NCBI RefSeq assembly: GCF_030676415.1
Contig: NZ_JAUUTW010000002.1
Coordinates: 62,001 to 126,000, forward strand
Length of the DNA: 64,000 nt
Direction: 5' to 3'
Source: Peribacillus frigoritolerans
Lineage (GTDB): Bacteria > Bacillota > Bacilli > Bacillales > DSM-1321
Shown: positions 19,560-30,140 of the stretch, one piece after another
Numbering within the stretch: the first letter of the stretch is position 1
Layout of the letters: every line of letters begins with the position of its first letter
Program-made: the position numbers and the translations under genes
The notes under the pieces: model-generated
Databases searched by the model: none
Told to the model about the DNA's origin: nothing
Seen by the model: the letters and a program-made list of their open reading frames with translations, nothing else

Positions 19560-21320
19560 ATGCGTAAAACCAAGATTGTTTGTACGATTGGCCCCGCAAG
19601 TGAAAGTATAGAAAAGCTGGTTCAATTAATAGAAGCGGGGATGAATGTAGCACGGCTTAACTTTTCTCATGGAAATCATGAAGAACATGCCGCTAGAATC
19701 CGCAATATCAGAGAAGCGAGCGAAAAAGTGGGTAAACAGGTTGCCATCCTATTGGATACAAAAGGACCTGAAATACGGACAAATAATATGGAAAATGATT
19801 CTATGGAACTCGTAGCCGGCAATGATGTCATTATTTCCATGAATGAAGTCCTGGGAACACCTGAAAAATTCTCCATTACGTATGAAGGGCTTCTGCATGA
19901 TGTCCACCCAGGATCTAAGATCCTTTTGGATGATGGGTTGATCGGGCTTGAAGTGTTGAAGATAGATAAGGTAAGAAAAGAAATCCATACCAAGATCTTG
20001 AATAGCGGTACACTTAAGAACAAAAAAGGCGTGAATGTTCCTGGAGTTTCGGTTAACCTGCCTGGCATAACGGAGAAAGATGAACAGGATATCCTTTTTG
20101 GAATCGAACAGGGTATCGACTTCATTGCTGCCTCATTTGTACGCAGGGCTTCCGACGTGCTTGAAGTAAGTGAATTATTGCAGCAAAATGGAGCGGAACA
20201 TATTCAAATCATCCCTAAAATCGAAAATCAAGAGGGTGTAGACCGTCTTGATGAAATCTTGGAAGTTTCAGATGGCTTGATGGTGGCACGGGGAGACTTG
20301 GGAGTGGAAATTCCTGCAGAAGAAGTACCATTAGTCCAAAAACAAATGATCAAAAAATGTAATAATGCTGGGAAACCAGTCATAACGGCTACACAAATGC
20401 TCGATTCGATGCAGCGTAATCCAAGGCCGACCCGTGCAGAAGCAAGTGACGTGGCCAATGCCATATTTGATGGAACGGATGCAATCATGCTTTCTGGCGA
20501 AACAGCTGCCGGAACCTATCCTGTCGAAGCGGTGCAAACAATGCATAACATTGCTTCACGTGCTGAAACTGCCCTTGATTATCGGGATATTTTATCAATC
20601 AGAAGCAAAGTGAACCGTCATAATGTCACTGATGCCATTGGACAATCCGTTGCCCATACCGCGCTTAATCTTAATGCCGGAGCAATCATCACCCCTACAG
20701 AAAGCGGTCATACGGCAAGGATGATTTCCAAATACCGCCCTAAAGCACCGATCATTGCGGTTACATCCAATGATCATGTTTCAAGACGGCTTGCATTGGC
20801 TTGGGGAGTCTATCCGCAGATTGGTCCAAAAGCGACGACTACCGATGAAATGCTTCAAACAGCAATAGATGAAAGCTTGCATTCTGGCTTAGTTTCCCAT
20901 GGGGATTTAGTCGTCATTACAGCCGGTGTGCCTGTAGGTGAAACAGGTACGACTAACTTGATGAAAATCCATGTGTTAGGAGAGATTCTTTTGAAGGCTC
21001 AAGGAATCGGCAGGAAATCAGCGAAAGGTGAAGTGGTTATAGCTAAGAATGCCAAGGAAGCATTGGAAAAAGTGACGGAAGGCTCTGTATTGGTTACGAT
21101 CGGTTCGGACCGCGAAATGATGCCGGCGATTGAAAAGTGTGCGGCATTGATTACGGAAGAAGGCGGTTTGACAAGCCATGCAGCTGTAGTAGGTGTCACA
21201 TTGGGCATACCGGTCATCGTTGGGGCGGAGGACGCGACCAAGGTTTTCACGGATGGTCAAAGAATAACAGTCGATGCAGGTCGTGGAGTCATTTATGATG
21301 GACATGCCAACGTTTTGTAA
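19560..21320 (+). CDS. pyk: pyruvate kinase with C-terminal PEP-utilizer-like domain
   Basis: Converts PEP and ADP to pyruvate and ATP. At 586 aa it is the long Bacillus/Geobacillus form. The barrel and B domain (about 1-340) carry [11 protein letters not shown] (about 28-38), the catalytic [10 protein letters not shown] (about 218-227) and [10 protein letters not shown] (about 241-250). The allosteric C domain runs to about 470. An extra domain follows with [17 protein letters not shown] (about 538-554), which resembles the phosphohistidine domain of PEP-utilizing enzymes; its T-S-H is intact. A GGAGGATGA site lies before the ATG. It probably shares transcripts with pfkA. Confidence 0.96.
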   Translation: MRKTKIVCTIGPASESIEKLVQLIEAGMNVARLNFSHGNHEEHAARIRNIREASEKVGKQVAILLDTKGPEIRTNNMENDSMELVAGNDVIISMNEVLGTPEKFSITYEGLLHDVHPGSKILLDDGLIGLEVLKIDKVRKEIHTKILNSGTLKNKKGVNVPGVSVNLPGITEKDEQDILFGIEQGIDFIAASFVRRASDVLEVSELLQQNGAEHIQIIPKIENQEGVDRLDEILEVSDGLMVARGDLGVEIPAEEVPLVQKQMIKKCNNAGKPVITATQMLDSMQRNPRPTRAEASDVANAIFDGTDAIMLSGETAAGTYPVEAVQTMHNIASRAETALDYRDILSIRSKVNRHNVTDAIGQSVAHTALNLNAGAIITPTESGHTARMISKYRPKAPIIAVTSNDHVSRRLALAWGVYPQIGPKATTTDEMLQTAIDESLHSGLVSHGDLVVITAGVPVGETGTTNLMKIHVLGEILLKAQGIGRKSAKGEVVIAKNAKEALEKVTEGSVLVTIGSDREMMPAIEKCAALITEEGGLTSHAAVVGVTLGIPVIVGAEDATKVFTDGQRITVDAGRGVIYDGHANVL

Positions 21321-21401
21321 AACGAAATTTTGGCTGATTCCGTGCCAATGAGGTAAGATGGATGTACCGCACCAGAAATGGGCTGTGCAGGAGGAATGTA
21401 G

Positions 21402-21794
21402 ATGAAATATTTCTTGATGTTTATCATTGCGATGCCGGTCGTTGAAATTATTGTCCTTTTGCTGTCAGGCAATCTGATTGGTTTTTGGCCAACGCTGTTC
21501 CTGATTGTAGCCACAGGTTTGATCGGAGCCTATTTAGCTAAGCGGCAAGGGATGGAAACGTGGAAAAAGGCACAGGAACAGATTCGTTACGGAATGATGC
21601 CAGGAAATGAAATCATTGATGGAATCTGTATCTTTATCGGTGCTGCACTGTTGCTGTCCCCTGGGCTCATCTCGGATATCATGGGATTGATCCTTGTGTT
21701 TCCGCCAACCCGGAATCTCCTCAAACCGATTGTTATCCGGTTTATCATGAACAGGATGAATAAAGGGAAAGTTACCGTCATTCGGCATAAATAA
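21402..21794 (+). CDS. fxsA: FxsA family membrane protein
   Basis: A 130-aa FxsA-family protein (YtzA in B. subtilis). Hydrophobic segments lie at about residues 4-20, 24-45 (LIGFWPTLFLIVATGLIGAYLA) and 72-97, separated by the conserved RQGMETWKKAQEQIRYGMMPG loop region. In E. coli FxsA overproduction suppresses F-exclusion of phage T7; the normal role is not known. The gene follows pyk by 81 bases with an AGGAGG-like site, and two terminator-like hairpins follow. Confidence 0.9.
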   Translation: MKYFLMFIIAMPVVEIIVLLLSGNLIGFWPTLFLIVATGLIGAYLAKRQGMETWKKAQEQIRYGMMPGNEIIDGICIFIGAALLLSPGLISDIMGLILVFPPTRNLLKPIVIRFIMNRMNKGKVTVIRHK

Positions 21795-21798
21795 TATA

Positions 21799-21836
21799 AG
21801 GCTGTCTAAAGGCTCAAGCTTTTAGGCAGCCTTTTT
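21799..21836 (+). terminator. terminator after fxsA
   Basis: GGCTGTCTAAA pairs with TTTTAGGCAGCC across a short loop; five T follow. Confidence 0.8.
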
Positions 21837-21861
21837 GGTCTGGAAAAAAGGTCAACAAAAG

Positions 21862-21895
21862 CATCCAAGTTTTTTATAGGGTGCTTTTTTTGCTT
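21862..21895 (+). terminator. second terminator-like hairpin after fxsA
   Basis: AAGCATCC pairs with GGGTGCTT (one G-T pair), followed by seven T. The tandem arrangement isolates aceBA from the pyk block. Confidence 0.65.
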
Positions 21896-22078
21896 TTCAT
21901 TGAAATGGGAGCTTCCATGTAAATCGGATTTTACCTGTTTCACCATTAAATGATGAATTCCACGAGAATGAAAAAGTGTATAATAACAGGATTTTAAATG
22001 GTTAAGTCCTAAGAAACATTGGTAAATCAGGATTTTTCATGCTTAAAAATCTTTTTTTAGATTTTTTAGAAAAAACTG

Positions 22079-22108
22079 GTGACAAATTTATACAACGTGT
22101 TATATAAT
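22079..22108 (+). promoter_or_regulatory. predicted aceBA promoter
   Basis: GTGACA (22079-22084) and TATAAT (22103-22108) are spaced by 18 bp; the leader to aceB is about 60 bases. From the fxsA stop to aceB there is otherwise only the two hairpins and an AT-rich spacer without a recognisable cre box. Confidence 0.55.
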
Positions 22109-22173
22109 ACAAACAGGAAATAAAACAACTGTATTATAACATATAAAAGTTGGAAAGGATGTGGAGTGGCAAC

Positions 22174-23766
22174 ATGATTACGGAAGCAAAAGGCTTACAA
22201 ATTACAGGCGACATTAAGCCAGGATATGAACAAATACTTACAGCGGAAGCTCTTCAATTCATAGAAAGAATTGAACGGCATTTCAGTGGAAGAAGGGCAG
22301 AACTTCTGGAACTGCGGAAAAGCGTTCAGGAAGAACTGAATCAAGGTAAGCTTCCTGATTTCCTTGAAGAAACGAAGCATATTCGTGAAAGTGATTGGAC
22401 GATTGCGCCCCTCCCGAATGATTTGCAGGACCGCAGGGTTGAAATCACTGGACCTGTCGATCGTAAAATGATCATTAATGCCATGAACTCAGGTGCCAAT
22501 GTATTCATGGCAGACTTTGAAGATGCCAATTCACCCACTTGGGAGAATTGCATTGATGGTCAATTGAATCTGCGCGATGCAATCCGCGGAACCATTTCAT
22601 TTAAAAATCCAAATGGCAAAGTGTATGAATTAAACGAAAGAACAGCTGTGCTAAAGGTAAGGCCACGCGGCTGGCATTTGGAGGAAAAACATGTCCTTTT
22701 AGATGGACAGCCTATATCAGCCAGCATTTTTGACTTTGGACTGTACTTTTACCACAACGCAAAAGCATTGGTCGAAAAACAAAGCGGACCATACTTTTAC
22801 TTACCAAAAATGGAAAGCCATCTCGAAGCAAGATTATGGAATGAAATATTCGTATATGCACAGAACGATTTGAGAATTCCTCAAGGAACCATCAAGGCAA
22901 CGGTCTTGATAGAAACGATTCTTGCTTCATTCGAAATGGACGAAATTCTGTACGAGCTGAAAGAACATTCGGCAGGCCTGAACTGTGGCCGCTGGGATTA
23001 TATCTTTAGTTTCCTGAAAAAATTCCGTCACTCGGATGATGTTATCTTCCCAGACCGGCAGCAGGTCACGATGACCGTCCCGAACATGAGGGCGTATTCC
23101 TTACTGGCAATCAAAACATGTCACACTCGCAATGCTCCAGCAATTGGCGGGATGGCCGCGCAAATTCCTGTTAAAAATGACCCGGTTAAGAACGATGAGG
23201 CTTTTGCGAAAGTAAGGGCAGATAAAGAACGCGAAGCAAGAGACGGTCATGATGGAACATGGGTTGCCCACCCAGGTATGGTAAGCACGGCAAAAGAGGT
23301 TTTTGACCTGCTCGTCCCCAAACCGAATCAAATTTTCCGAAAACGGGAGGATGTCCATGTAACAGCTCAAGAGTTGCTGGCTGTACCGGAAGGAACGATC
23401 ACAGAGGCAGGATTAAGGACGAATATTAACGTTGGCATCCAATATATCGCCTCTTGGTTAAGCGGCAGAGGTGCGGCACCCATCAATAATCTAATGGAAG
23501 ATGCTGCAACCGCTGAAATTTCAAGGGCCCAAGTCTGGCAATGGATCCGTCATCCAAAAGGCATTCTCGAAGATGGCAGGAAAATAACCAAGGAATTATT
23601 CCATCAAATCAAACAAGAAGAATTGGCGGTCATTAAATCGGAAGTAGGGGAAGAAACTTTCAAATCAGGAAAGTTTGAAGAGTCTACTAAACTATTTGAA
23701 CAATTGATTGAAGCGGATGACTTTGCAGATTTCTTAACTAACGCGGCATACGAAAAATTATCTTAA
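22174..23766 (+). CDS. aceB: malate synthase A
   Basis: Condenses glyoxylate with acetyl-CoA to malate, the second step of the glyoxylate bypass. At 530 aa it is the short AceB isoform. [14 protein letters not shown] (about 109-122) carries active-site residues. [21 protein letters not shown] is around residues 240-260, and [11 protein letters not shown] (about 271-281) is the family signature. GTGGAGTG lies 7 bases before ATG 22174; the frame upstream adds eight residues without a ribosome binding site. It is followed by aceA after 35 bases, an operon that lets the cell grow on acetate or fatty acids. B. subtilis 168 lacks both genes. Confidence 0.95.
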   Translation: MITEAKGLQITGDIKPGYEQILTAEALQFIERIERHFSGRRAELLELRKSVQEELNQGKLPDFLEETKHIRESDWTIAPLPNDLQDRRVEITGPVDRKMIINAMNSGANVFMADFEDANSPTWENCIDGQLNLRDAIRGTISFKNPNGKVYELNERTAVLKVRPRGWHLEEKHVLLDGQPISASIFDFGLYFYHNAKALVEKQSGPYFYLPKMESHLEARLWNEIFVYAQNDLRIPQGTIKATVLIETILASFEMDEILYELKEHSAGLNCGRWDYIFSFLKKFRHSDDVIFPDRQQVTMTVPNMRAYSLLAIKTCHTRNAPAIGGMAAQIPVKNDPVKNDEAFAKVRADKEREARDGHDGTWVAHPGMVSTAKEVFDLLVPKPNQIFRKREDVHVTAQELLAVPEGTITEAGLRTNINVGIQYIASWLSGRGAAPINNLMEDAATAEISRAQVWQWIRHPKGILEDGRKITKELFHQIKQEELAVIKSEVGEETFKSGKFEESTKLFEQLIEADDFADFLTNAAYEKLS

Positions 23767-23801
23767 TATTCAAAATATATTTTATAAATGAGGAGGAAAT
23801 A

Positions 23802-25088
23802 ATGATGATGAATGAGAGAGCGCAAAAATTACAACAAAGCTGGGAAAATGACTCACGGTGGACTGGTATTAAACGTCCTTATACGGCCGAAGAAGTTATT
23901 AAACTAAGAGGTTCCATCGATATTGAACAAACATTGGCACGCCGTGGTTCTGAAAAACTATGGAATCTATTAAATACAGAGGATTTCATCAATGCATTAG
24001 GAGCATTGACTGGTAACCAAGCCATGCAGCAGGTGAAAGCTGGTTTAAAAGCAATCTACTTAAGCGGCTGGCAAGTGGCGGCAGATGCTAACATCGCAGG
24101 GCAAATGTACCCTGACCAAAGTTTATATCCAGCCAACTCCGTGCCGCAAGTGGTTAAACGCATTAATCAGACACTTCAGCGTGCAGACCAAATCAGCTTT
24201 GCTGAAGGAAAAGATGATATCGATTGGTTCGCTCCAATCGTGGCGGATGCTGAAGCAGGCTTTGGCGGTTCCCTTAACGTCTTCGAATTAATGAAAGGCA
24301 TGATCGAAGCTGGAGCGGCAGGCGTTCACTTTGAAGACCAGCTTTCTTCCGAGAAAAAATGTGGTCACCTAGGCGGTAAAGTCCTTCTTCCAACCCAAAC
24401 GGCAGTACGTAATTTAGTTTCCGCACGATTGGCAGCCGACGTAATGGGTACACCGACTATCTTGATTGCCCGTACGGATGCTGATGCTGCAGATTTGATC
24501 ACCGATGATATTGATCCGGTCGATGCACCATTCATCACTGGTGAAAGGACTCCAGAAGGATTCTACCGCACGAATGCAGGTCTTGACCAAGCCATTGCAA
24601 GAGGCCTTGCTTATGCGCCGTATGCCGACCTTATCTGGTGTGAGACTTCTGAACCTAATCTAGCGGATGCTCGCCGCTTTGCCGAAGCTATCCATGCGGA
24701 GTTCCCGGGCAAACTCCTTGCATACAATTGTTCCCCATCATTTAACTGGAAAGCGAAATTAAGTGATGAAGAGATTGCCAATTATCAAGTAGAATTGGGT
24801 AAATTGGGTTATAAATTCCAATTCGTTACACTTGCAGGCTTCCACTCATTGAATCATAGCATGTTCAACCTTGCTCTTGGTTATAAAGACCGCGGCATGG
24901 CTGCATACTCAGAACTTCAACAAGCGGAGTTCGCTAGTGAGCCCGACGGCTATACAGCAACACGTCATCAGCGTGAAGTGGGAACTGGTTACTTTGATGA
25001 AGTGGCACAAGTCGTTTCTGGTGGAACATCATCCACAACAGCGCTTGCAGGTTCTACTGAAACAGAACAATTCGAGACGTCAAAATAA
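23802..25088 (+). CDS. aceA: isocitrate lyase
   Basis: Splits isocitrate into succinate and glyoxylate, competing with Icd for substrate. The 428-aa length is typical. The signature [12 protein letters not shown] (about residues 184-195) contains the catalytic Cys of [14 protein letters not shown] (about 148-156) holds the metal Asp/Glu, and NCSPSFNWK is near 309-317. An AGGAGG site precedes three consecutive ATG codons; I take the first, though the second has better spacing. It is co-transcribed with aceB and ends at the terminator at 25108. The competing icd gene is only 3.6 kb downstream. Confidence 0.96.
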   Translation: MMMNERAQKLQQSWENDSRWTGIKRPYTAEEVIKLRGSIDIEQTLARRGSEKLWNLLNTEDFINALGALTGNQAMQQVKAGLKAIYLSGWQVAADANIAGQMYPDQSLYPANSVPQVVKRINQTLQRADQISFAEGKDDIDWFAPIVADAEAGFGGSLNVFELMKGMIEAGAAGVHFEDQLSSEKKCGHLGGKVLLPTQTAVRNLVSARLAADVMGTPTILIARTDADAADLITDDIDPVDAPFITGERTPEGFYRTNAGLDQAIARGLAYAPYADLIWCETSEPNLADARRFAEAIHAEFPGKLLAYNCSPSFNWKAKLSDEEIANYQVELGKLGYKFQFVTLAGFHSLNHSMFNLALGYKDRGMAAYSELQQAEFASEPDGYTATRHQREVGTGYFDEVAQVVSGGTSSTTALAGSTETEQFETSK

Positions 25089-25107
25089 TTTAAGCTTAAA
25101 ACCAAAG

Positions 25108-25135
25108 ATCCGCCTTGTACCCGAGGCGGATTTTT
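25108..25135 (+). terminator. terminator after aceA
   Basis: ATCCGCCT and AGGCGGAT form an 8-bp perfect stem and five T follow. Its reverse side lies beyond the end of minus-strand ytvI. Confidence 0.85.
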
Positions 25136-25173
25136 AAATGGAAATGGGTGAATGCTAAGGATATCTGGATAAC

Positions 25174-26298
25174 TTAAGTGGTTTTCTTTGTATCCCCGAT
25201 GATGAAAGTCCATATGGCCTTGAAGACATGGGCACGCTGAAGGGTATTGAATATGACAAGTACGACAGGTCCTGCAATCAGCCCTAGGAAACCGATCAAT
25301 TTGAAGCCGATGAACAAGGCGATGAGAGTGGCAAGCGGATCCAAACCAATACTGGAAGAAAGTACTTTTGGCTCTATTAACTGACGCTGGACAACGACGA
25401 TTATGTAAAGGACGGACAAACCGATTGCAAGACTTGTATTCCCGGCGATGAATTCAAAGATGATCCAAGGAATGAAAATCGTACCTGTCCCTAAATAGGG
25501 AATGATATCGACCAGTCCGCATATCAGGGCAATGGTTATTGAATAATTCACCCCCAAAATGAGAAATCCAATTAAAATCGTGACAGTCGTCAATGAAACA
25601 AGAGTGAATTGTGCGCGGATAAACCCGAACAAAGCCCGTTTTAAGTCCCTGAATAAACGCTTGGCACCCGCAAAAATTTTATCAGGCAACACTTTTCCGG
25701 TCATTCGGCCAAAGGTATCCCAATCTTTGCTGATGAAGAAAGTGCCCAGCAGGGTAAAAAGGAGTGCTGTTGCTGTAGTTGGAAACCATCCGATGATTGT
25801 GGGGATGTTCTTCAAGAAAGCTTGAATGAAGCCGCTTACTCCGGAAGTGATGGATTCACCGATATTTTGGATATTCTTGAGGACTGTGTCCTGCTGTTCG
25901 ATATCCAAATTATTGAACATGGCAGCTATTTGATTATATAAAGGGATGACGGTGGACGCGATGTATGTTTCTATATAATCCACGATGGTTTCAATGTGTT
26001 TCGGGATGACTCCGGCAAGGTAATTGGTCCCTGAAATGATCTCGGTAACAAGCAAGGTGATAAGACCCGCAAATAAAAGGAAAATGAGTAAAAGGGATAT
26101 GAATACAGCCAACCCCCGTGGCAGCCTTCCTTTCCTTTCGAAAAAAGTGACCAGGGGATTCATCAAGAAAGCGATTATCATGGCAATGATGAATGGATAT
26201 GTATATTTAGATAAATAAAACAAGGCAATTCCACCTAAAATTATCCCTCCGACGACCAGTAAAGAGCGAATGAAACGATACATATATACCGGATTCAA
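25174..26298 (-). CDS. ytvI: AI-2E family transporter, sporulation protein YtvI
   Basis: A 374-aa integral membrane protein with about seven or eight segments. Hydrophobic pairs fill residues 10-70, a long periplasmic-like helical region covers about 85-160, and a cluster of segments runs from about 210 to the C-terminus, including the conserved DIIPYLGTGTIFIPW (about 257-271). The family includes AI-2 exporters and Na+/H+ antiporters; YtvI is the sporulation-linked member. TTG 26298 follows AGGAGG by 7 bases and gives the family start LNPVYMYR. It is on the minus strand here, convergent with aceA and divergent from ytwI. Confidence 0.9.
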   Translation of the reverse strand: MNPVYMYRFIRSLLVVGGIILGGIALFYLSKYTYPFIIAMIIAFLMNPLVTFFERKGRLPRGLAVFISLLLIFLLFAGLITLLVTEIISGTNYLAGVIPKHIETIVDYIETYIASTVIPLYNQIAAMFNNLDIEQQDTVLKNIQNIGESITSGVSGFIQAFLKNIPTIIGWFPTTATALLFTLLGTFFISKDWDTFGRMTGKVLPDKIFAGAKRLFRDLKRALFGFIRAQFTLVSLTTVTILIGFLILGVNYSITIALICGLVDIIPYLGTGTIFIPWIIFEFIAGNTSLAIGLSVLYIIVVVQRQLIEPKVLSSSIGLDPLATLIALFIGFKLIGFLGLIAGPVVLVIFNTLQRAHVFKAIWTFIIGDTKKTT

Positions 26299-26490
26299 GT
26301 CATATCCTCCTTCAATCATAAGTTTGTATTATAATTGTAACGATGATGGAAAAGAAAGGAAAGATTCTTTCATCTTTTGGCTTAACTTTTTTCCGCCGAT
26401 GCATCGTTCCATAAATCATTTTTCTCCCAGGAAACAGGGGAGTTTGTTATGTTAAAATAACAAAAACAGAAGGAAGAAGGTGAAGGGATA

Positions 26491-26952
26491 ATGATCAACG
26501 GTCCTGTTGTATTTTTAATTCTGCTTGCTGCAATCGGTTGGTTTGGGAAAAATACCTCACTGATCATGGCTGCGGGTTTTCTTTTAAGCATGAAACTGAT
26601 TGGCCTTGACGCTAAAGTGTTTCCATATCTAGAAGCGAAAGGAATCAACCTTGGCGTTACGATCATTACGATTTCCGTACTCATACCCATAGCAAACGGG
26701 GCGATAGGTTTCAAGGAACTCGGAGACGCGATAAAATCTCCTTATGCTTGGATTGCGCTTGCATCTGGAATAGCGGTTGCGCTCATTGCAAAAAATGGGA
26801 TTACGCTCCTATCACATGATCCGCACATTACCACGGCTCTTGTTTTTGGGACGATTCTGGCGGTCGCATTATTCAAAGGTGTGGCTGTCGGTCCGTTAAT
26901 CGGGGCGGGAATTGCTTATTTATGCATGCAGATCTTCAATTTTTTTAAATGA
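26491..26952 (+). CDS. ytwI: DUF441 membrane protein YtwI
   Basis: A 153-aa protein with about four membrane segments: residues 4-22, 52-68, 83-98 and 108-147. Gly-rich turns include KSPYAWIALASGIAVAL. It belongs to UPF0756/DUF441, which has no established function. GGTGAAGGG lies upstream of the ATG. The order ytvI-ytwI-citZ is shared with B. subtilis. Confidence 0.9.
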   Translation: MINGPVVFLILLAAIGWFGKNTSLIMAAGFLLSMKLIGLDAKVFPYLEAKGINLGVTIITISVLIPIANGAIGFKELGDAIKSPYAWIALASGIAVALIAKNGITLLSHDPHITTALVFGTILAVALFKGVAVGPLIGAGIAYLCMQIFNFFK

Positions 26953-27492
26953 AGCAAGTGGCAAAAGGTAGAAAAGTCCGTCAGTACTGGGAATATAAAT
27001 TTTCTATTTAATGTTTCATTTATTCTGCTTTGAGGCAAATTTTCAAAAAAAACGTTTTGAATCGCATTAAAAAAAGCAAGAGAATATGTAGCTAATTTTT
27101 CTAATAAAATAATAATTTTTTCACATTTTAAGTGCTTTTCATTCCCAAAAAAGTGTTTATTGTTTATAATAATCATGTAACTGCTCTGATTTATTAAAAT
27201 TGGGATTCAGAATATCATTGATATTTTTGAGGAATCTTAAAAAAAAGGATGTAGTTATTGAGCAAGCGCTCACTAGGAATAGCTACAAGCATTATTTTTA
27301 GAATTTCTTTTTAAGATTATCGTACATTTTACTATTGTTGGGGTCATATTCTGTGAACGCTTCCAATAGAAGATGTATGTCTTCTGCTAAAAAATAGATG
27401 GTTGTTAACAATAGCTAATTTCTTGGAAGCGCTATAATTATACGCTAATAGCAAGGGCATAGGGGAATATTTAGGAAAAGGAGAGATTTAGT
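26953..27492 (+). promoter_or_regulatory. citZ upstream region with three cre-like sites
   Basis: A 540-base AT-rich region without a gene. Three sites share the CcpA cre core: AGCAAGCGCTCACT (27261-27274, 11 of 14 to TGWAANCGNTNWCA), TGTGAACGCTTCCA (27352-27365, 12 of 14) and TGGAAGCGCTATAA (27424-27437, 12 of 14). The third overlaps TATAAT at 27433-27438, the best -10 candidate. Catabolite control of citZ is known in B. subtilis, through CcpA and CcpC. I could not assign a CcpC dyad with confidence. Confidence 0.55.
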
Positions 27493-28608
27493 ATGACAGC
27501 AACAAAAGGTCTTGAAGGTGTGGTAGCAACAACTTCATCAGTAAGCTCCATTATCGATGACACATTAACGTATGTAGGTTATGACATCGATGATTTGGCT
27601 TCGAACGCAACATTCGAGGAAGTAATCTATCTTTTATGGCACGGAGCTCTTCCGAACAAAAGCCAACTAGAAGAATTAACTAAACAACTTGCTGAAAATG
27701 CTGAAATTCCAGCTGAAGTGGTTAATCACTTCAAAACATACCCAATTGATAAAGTACATCCAATGGGAGCTCTTCGCACTGCAGTATCTCTTCTTGGTCT
27801 TTATGATGAAGAAGCAGATGTGATGAGTGAAGATGCTAACTATCGTAAAGCAATCCGCATCCAAGCAAAAATCCCTACATTGGTAACAACTTTCGCTCGC
27901 ATCCGTCAAGGGAAAGAAGCTGTTGCTCCACGTACAGATTTAAGCTTCGCTGCTAACTTCTTATATATGTTAAGCGGTAACGAACCAACGGCAATCGAAG
28001 AAGAAGCATTCAACAAAGCATTGGTTCTTCATGCTGACCATGAATTAAACGCCTCAACATTCACTGCACGCGTTTGTGTGGCAACATTATCTGATATCTA
28101 TTCTGGCGTAACTTCTGCCATCGGCGCTTTAAAAGGCCCACTTCACGGCGGAGCTAACGAACAAGTCATGAAAATGCTTACAGATATTGGTACAGTTGAA
28201 AACGTTGAGCCATATATCAACGAAAAATTAGCCAATAAAGAAAAAATCATGGGCTTTGGCCACCGTGTATACCGTAAAGGTGATCCTCGTGCTAAACACC
28301 TTAAAGAAATGTCACAAAAACTGACTGAACTTACTGGACAACCGCAATATTATGATATGTCCATCAAAATTCATGAAATCGTAACCGGTCAAAAAAATCT
28401 TCCGCCGAACGTGGATTTCTATTCTGCTTCCGTATACCACAGTTTAGGTATCGAGCATGACCTATTTACACCAATCTTTGCTGTAAGCCGTGCTTCAGGC
28501 TGGATCGCTCATATCCTTGAGCAATATTCAAACAACCGCCTTATCCGTCCGCGTGCAGATTATGTAGGACCAGGTATGCAAAAATACGTACCGATTGAAA
28601 AACGCTAA
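27493..28608 (+). CDS. citZ: citrate synthase
   Basis: Joins oxaloacetate and acetyl-CoA to citrate, the entry of the TCA cycle. The 371-aa length is that of the Gram-positive type II dimer. The catalytic residues are visible in HADHELNASTF (about 183-193), HGGANEQVMKM (about 218-228) and GFGHRVYRKGDPR (about 255-267), and an Arg-rich binding loop follows near 330-350. GGAGAG precedes the ATG. It heads the citZ-icd-mdh group; icd follows after 139 bases that hold a hairpin but no clear terminator. Confidence 0.96.
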   Translation: MTATKGLEGVVATTSSVSSIIDDTLTYVGYDIDDLASNATFEEVIYLLWHGALPNKSQLEELTKQLAENAEIPAEVVNHFKTYPIDKVHPMGALRTAVSLLGLYDEEADVMSEDANYRKAIRIQAKIPTLVTTFARIRQGKEAVAPRTDLSFAANFLYMLSGNEPTAIEEEAFNKALVLHADHELNASTFTARVCVATLSDIYSGVTSAIGALKGPLHGGANEQVMKMLTDIGTVENVEPYINEKLANKEKIMGFGHRVYRKGDPRAKHLKEMSQKLTELTGQPQYYDMSIKIHEIVTGQKNLPPNVDFYSASVYHSLGIEHDLFTPIFAVSRASGWIAHILEQYSNNRLIRPRADYVGPGMQKYVPIEKR

Positions 28609-28676
28609 TTAAAATTTTTTTCGAAAATCATTTTTTATTTCATCGAATTTGTAGTAAATTAATAGATGTGAGTAAA

Positions 28677-28723
28677 AAAGGTTAGTGGTTCTGCCTCATT
28701 TAATGGCAGGCCATCTAACCTTT
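28677..28723 (+). other. citZ-icd intergenic hairpin
   Basis: AAAGGTTAG pairs with CTAACCTTT, then TGG with CCA and CTGCC with GGCAG around a small loop, a long stem with two internal loops. No T-run follows. It is a candidate RNA processing or decay barrier between the citZ and icd parts of the message. Confidence 0.65.
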
Positions 28724-28747
28724 GAATTTGAATCGGAGGTAAGAGAC

Positions 28748-30019
28748 ATGACACAAAGCCAAAAAATCACAGTTACTAACGGTGCTCTTAACGTACCAAA
28801 CAACCCAATCGTTCCTTATATTGAGGGAGACGGAATCGGTCCTGATATCTGGGCTGCAGCATCCCGCGTTTTAGACGCAGCAGTTGAAAAAGCTTACAAT
28901 GGCGAAAAGAAAATCGAATGGAAAGAAGTTTTAGCTGGACAAAAAGCATTTGACCAAACGGGCGAATGGCTTCCACAAGAAACTCTTGATGTCATTAACG
29001 AATATCTAATCGCTATTAAAGGACCTCTTACAACTCCAATCGGTGGCGGTATCCGCTCATTGAACGTTGCATTGCGTCAAGTATTGGACTTATTCGTATG
29101 TCTTCGTCCAGTACGTTACTTTGAAGGTGTACCTTCACCAGTTAAACGTCCAGAAGACACTGACATGGTCATCTTCCGTGAAAACACTGAAGACATCTAT
29201 GCTGGTATCGAATATGCAAAAGGTTCTGACGAAGCTAAGAAATTAATCGAATTCCTACAAAATGAATTCGGTGTTCAAAAAATTCGTTTCCCTGAAACTT
29301 CAGGTATCGGAATTAAACCGATTTCCGAAGAAGGTACAAAACGTCTTGTTCGCGCTGCACTTAACTATGCGATCAAAGAAGGCCGTAAGTCATTAACGCT
29401 TGTTCATAAAGGTAACATCATGAAATTCACGGAAGGTGCATTCAAAACTTGGGGTTATGAAGTTGCAGAACAAGAATTCGCCGATAAAGTGTTCACATGG
29501 AACCAATATGACAAAATTAAAGAAGCTGAAGGCACTGAAGCTGCTAACAAAGCACAATCTGCTGCTGAAGCTGAAGGCAAAATCATCGTTAAAGATTCCA
29601 TTGCTGATATCTTCTTACAACAAATCCTGACTCGTCCTAAAGAGTTTGATGTTGTTGCAACAATGAACTTGAACGGAGATTACATTTCTGATGCATTAGC
29701 TGCACAAGTTGGCGGAATCGGTATCGCTCCAGGAGCAAACATCAACTACGAAACTGGACATGCCATCTTCGAAGCAACTCACGGTACGGCTCCTAAATAT
29801 GCTGGTCTTGATAAAGTTAACCCATCTTCAGTTCTTCTTTCAGGCGTTCTTTTACTTGAGCACCTTGGTTGGAACGAAGCTGCAGACAGCATCACTAAAT
29901 CAGTGGAACAAACAATCGCTTCTAAAGTTGTTACATACGACTTTGCCCGCCTAATGGATGGTGCAACGGAAGTTAAATGTTCTGAGTTCGCTGACGAGCT
30001 TATCAAAAACCTTAAATAA
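28748..30019 (+). CDS. icd: NADP-dependent isocitrate dehydrogenase
   Basis: Oxidises isocitrate to 2-oxoglutarate and CO2 with NADP. The 423 aa from ATG 28748 match the family; the longer open frame from 28685 runs through the hairpin and lacks a ribosome binding site, whereas GGAGGT is 7 bases before 28748. [19 protein letters not shown] (about 139-157) is the substrate region. [20 protein letters not shown] (about 304-323) is the signature with the metal-binding Asp residues, and HGTAPKYAG (about 345-353) is the NADP adenine site. Confidence 0.96.
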   Translation: MTQSQKITVTNGALNVPNNPIVPYIEGDGIGPDIWAAASRVLDAAVEKAYNGEKKIEWKEVLAGQKAFDQTGEWLPQETLDVINEYLIAIKGPLTTPIGGGIRSLNVALRQVLDLFVCLRPVRYFEGVPSPVKRPEDTDMVIFRENTEDIYAGIEYAKGSDEAKKLIEFLQNEFGVQKIRFPETSGIGIKPISEEGTKRLVRAALNYAIKEGRKSLTLVHKGNIMKFTEGAFKTWGYEVAEQEFADKVFTWNQYDKIKEAEGTEAANKAQSAAEAEGKIIVKDSIADIFLQQILTRPKEFDVVATMNLNGDYISDALAAQVGGIGIAPGANINYETGHAIFEATHGTAPKYAGLDKVNPSSVLLSGVLLLEHLGWNEAADSITKSVEQTIASKVVTYDFARLMDGATEVKCSEFADELIKNLK

Positions 30020-30034
30020 TTCATTATATGCTTT

Positions 30035-30067
30035 CTGGAAAAGTGCCTGAACGGGCTGCTTTTCCAG
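30035..30067 (+). other. icd-mdh intergenic hairpin
   Basis: CTGGAAAAG pairs perfectly with CTTTTCCAG around a 15-base loop that itself contains GCC/GGC. No T-run follows, so read-through into mdh is expected. A second such element lies upstream of icd. Confidence 0.65.
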
Positions 30068-30140
30068 GAGGCTTATATATATTTTCAGAGGATGTTAAAA
30101 GTATTCCAAAAGTATTTATATATTTTAAGGAGGAAATAAC

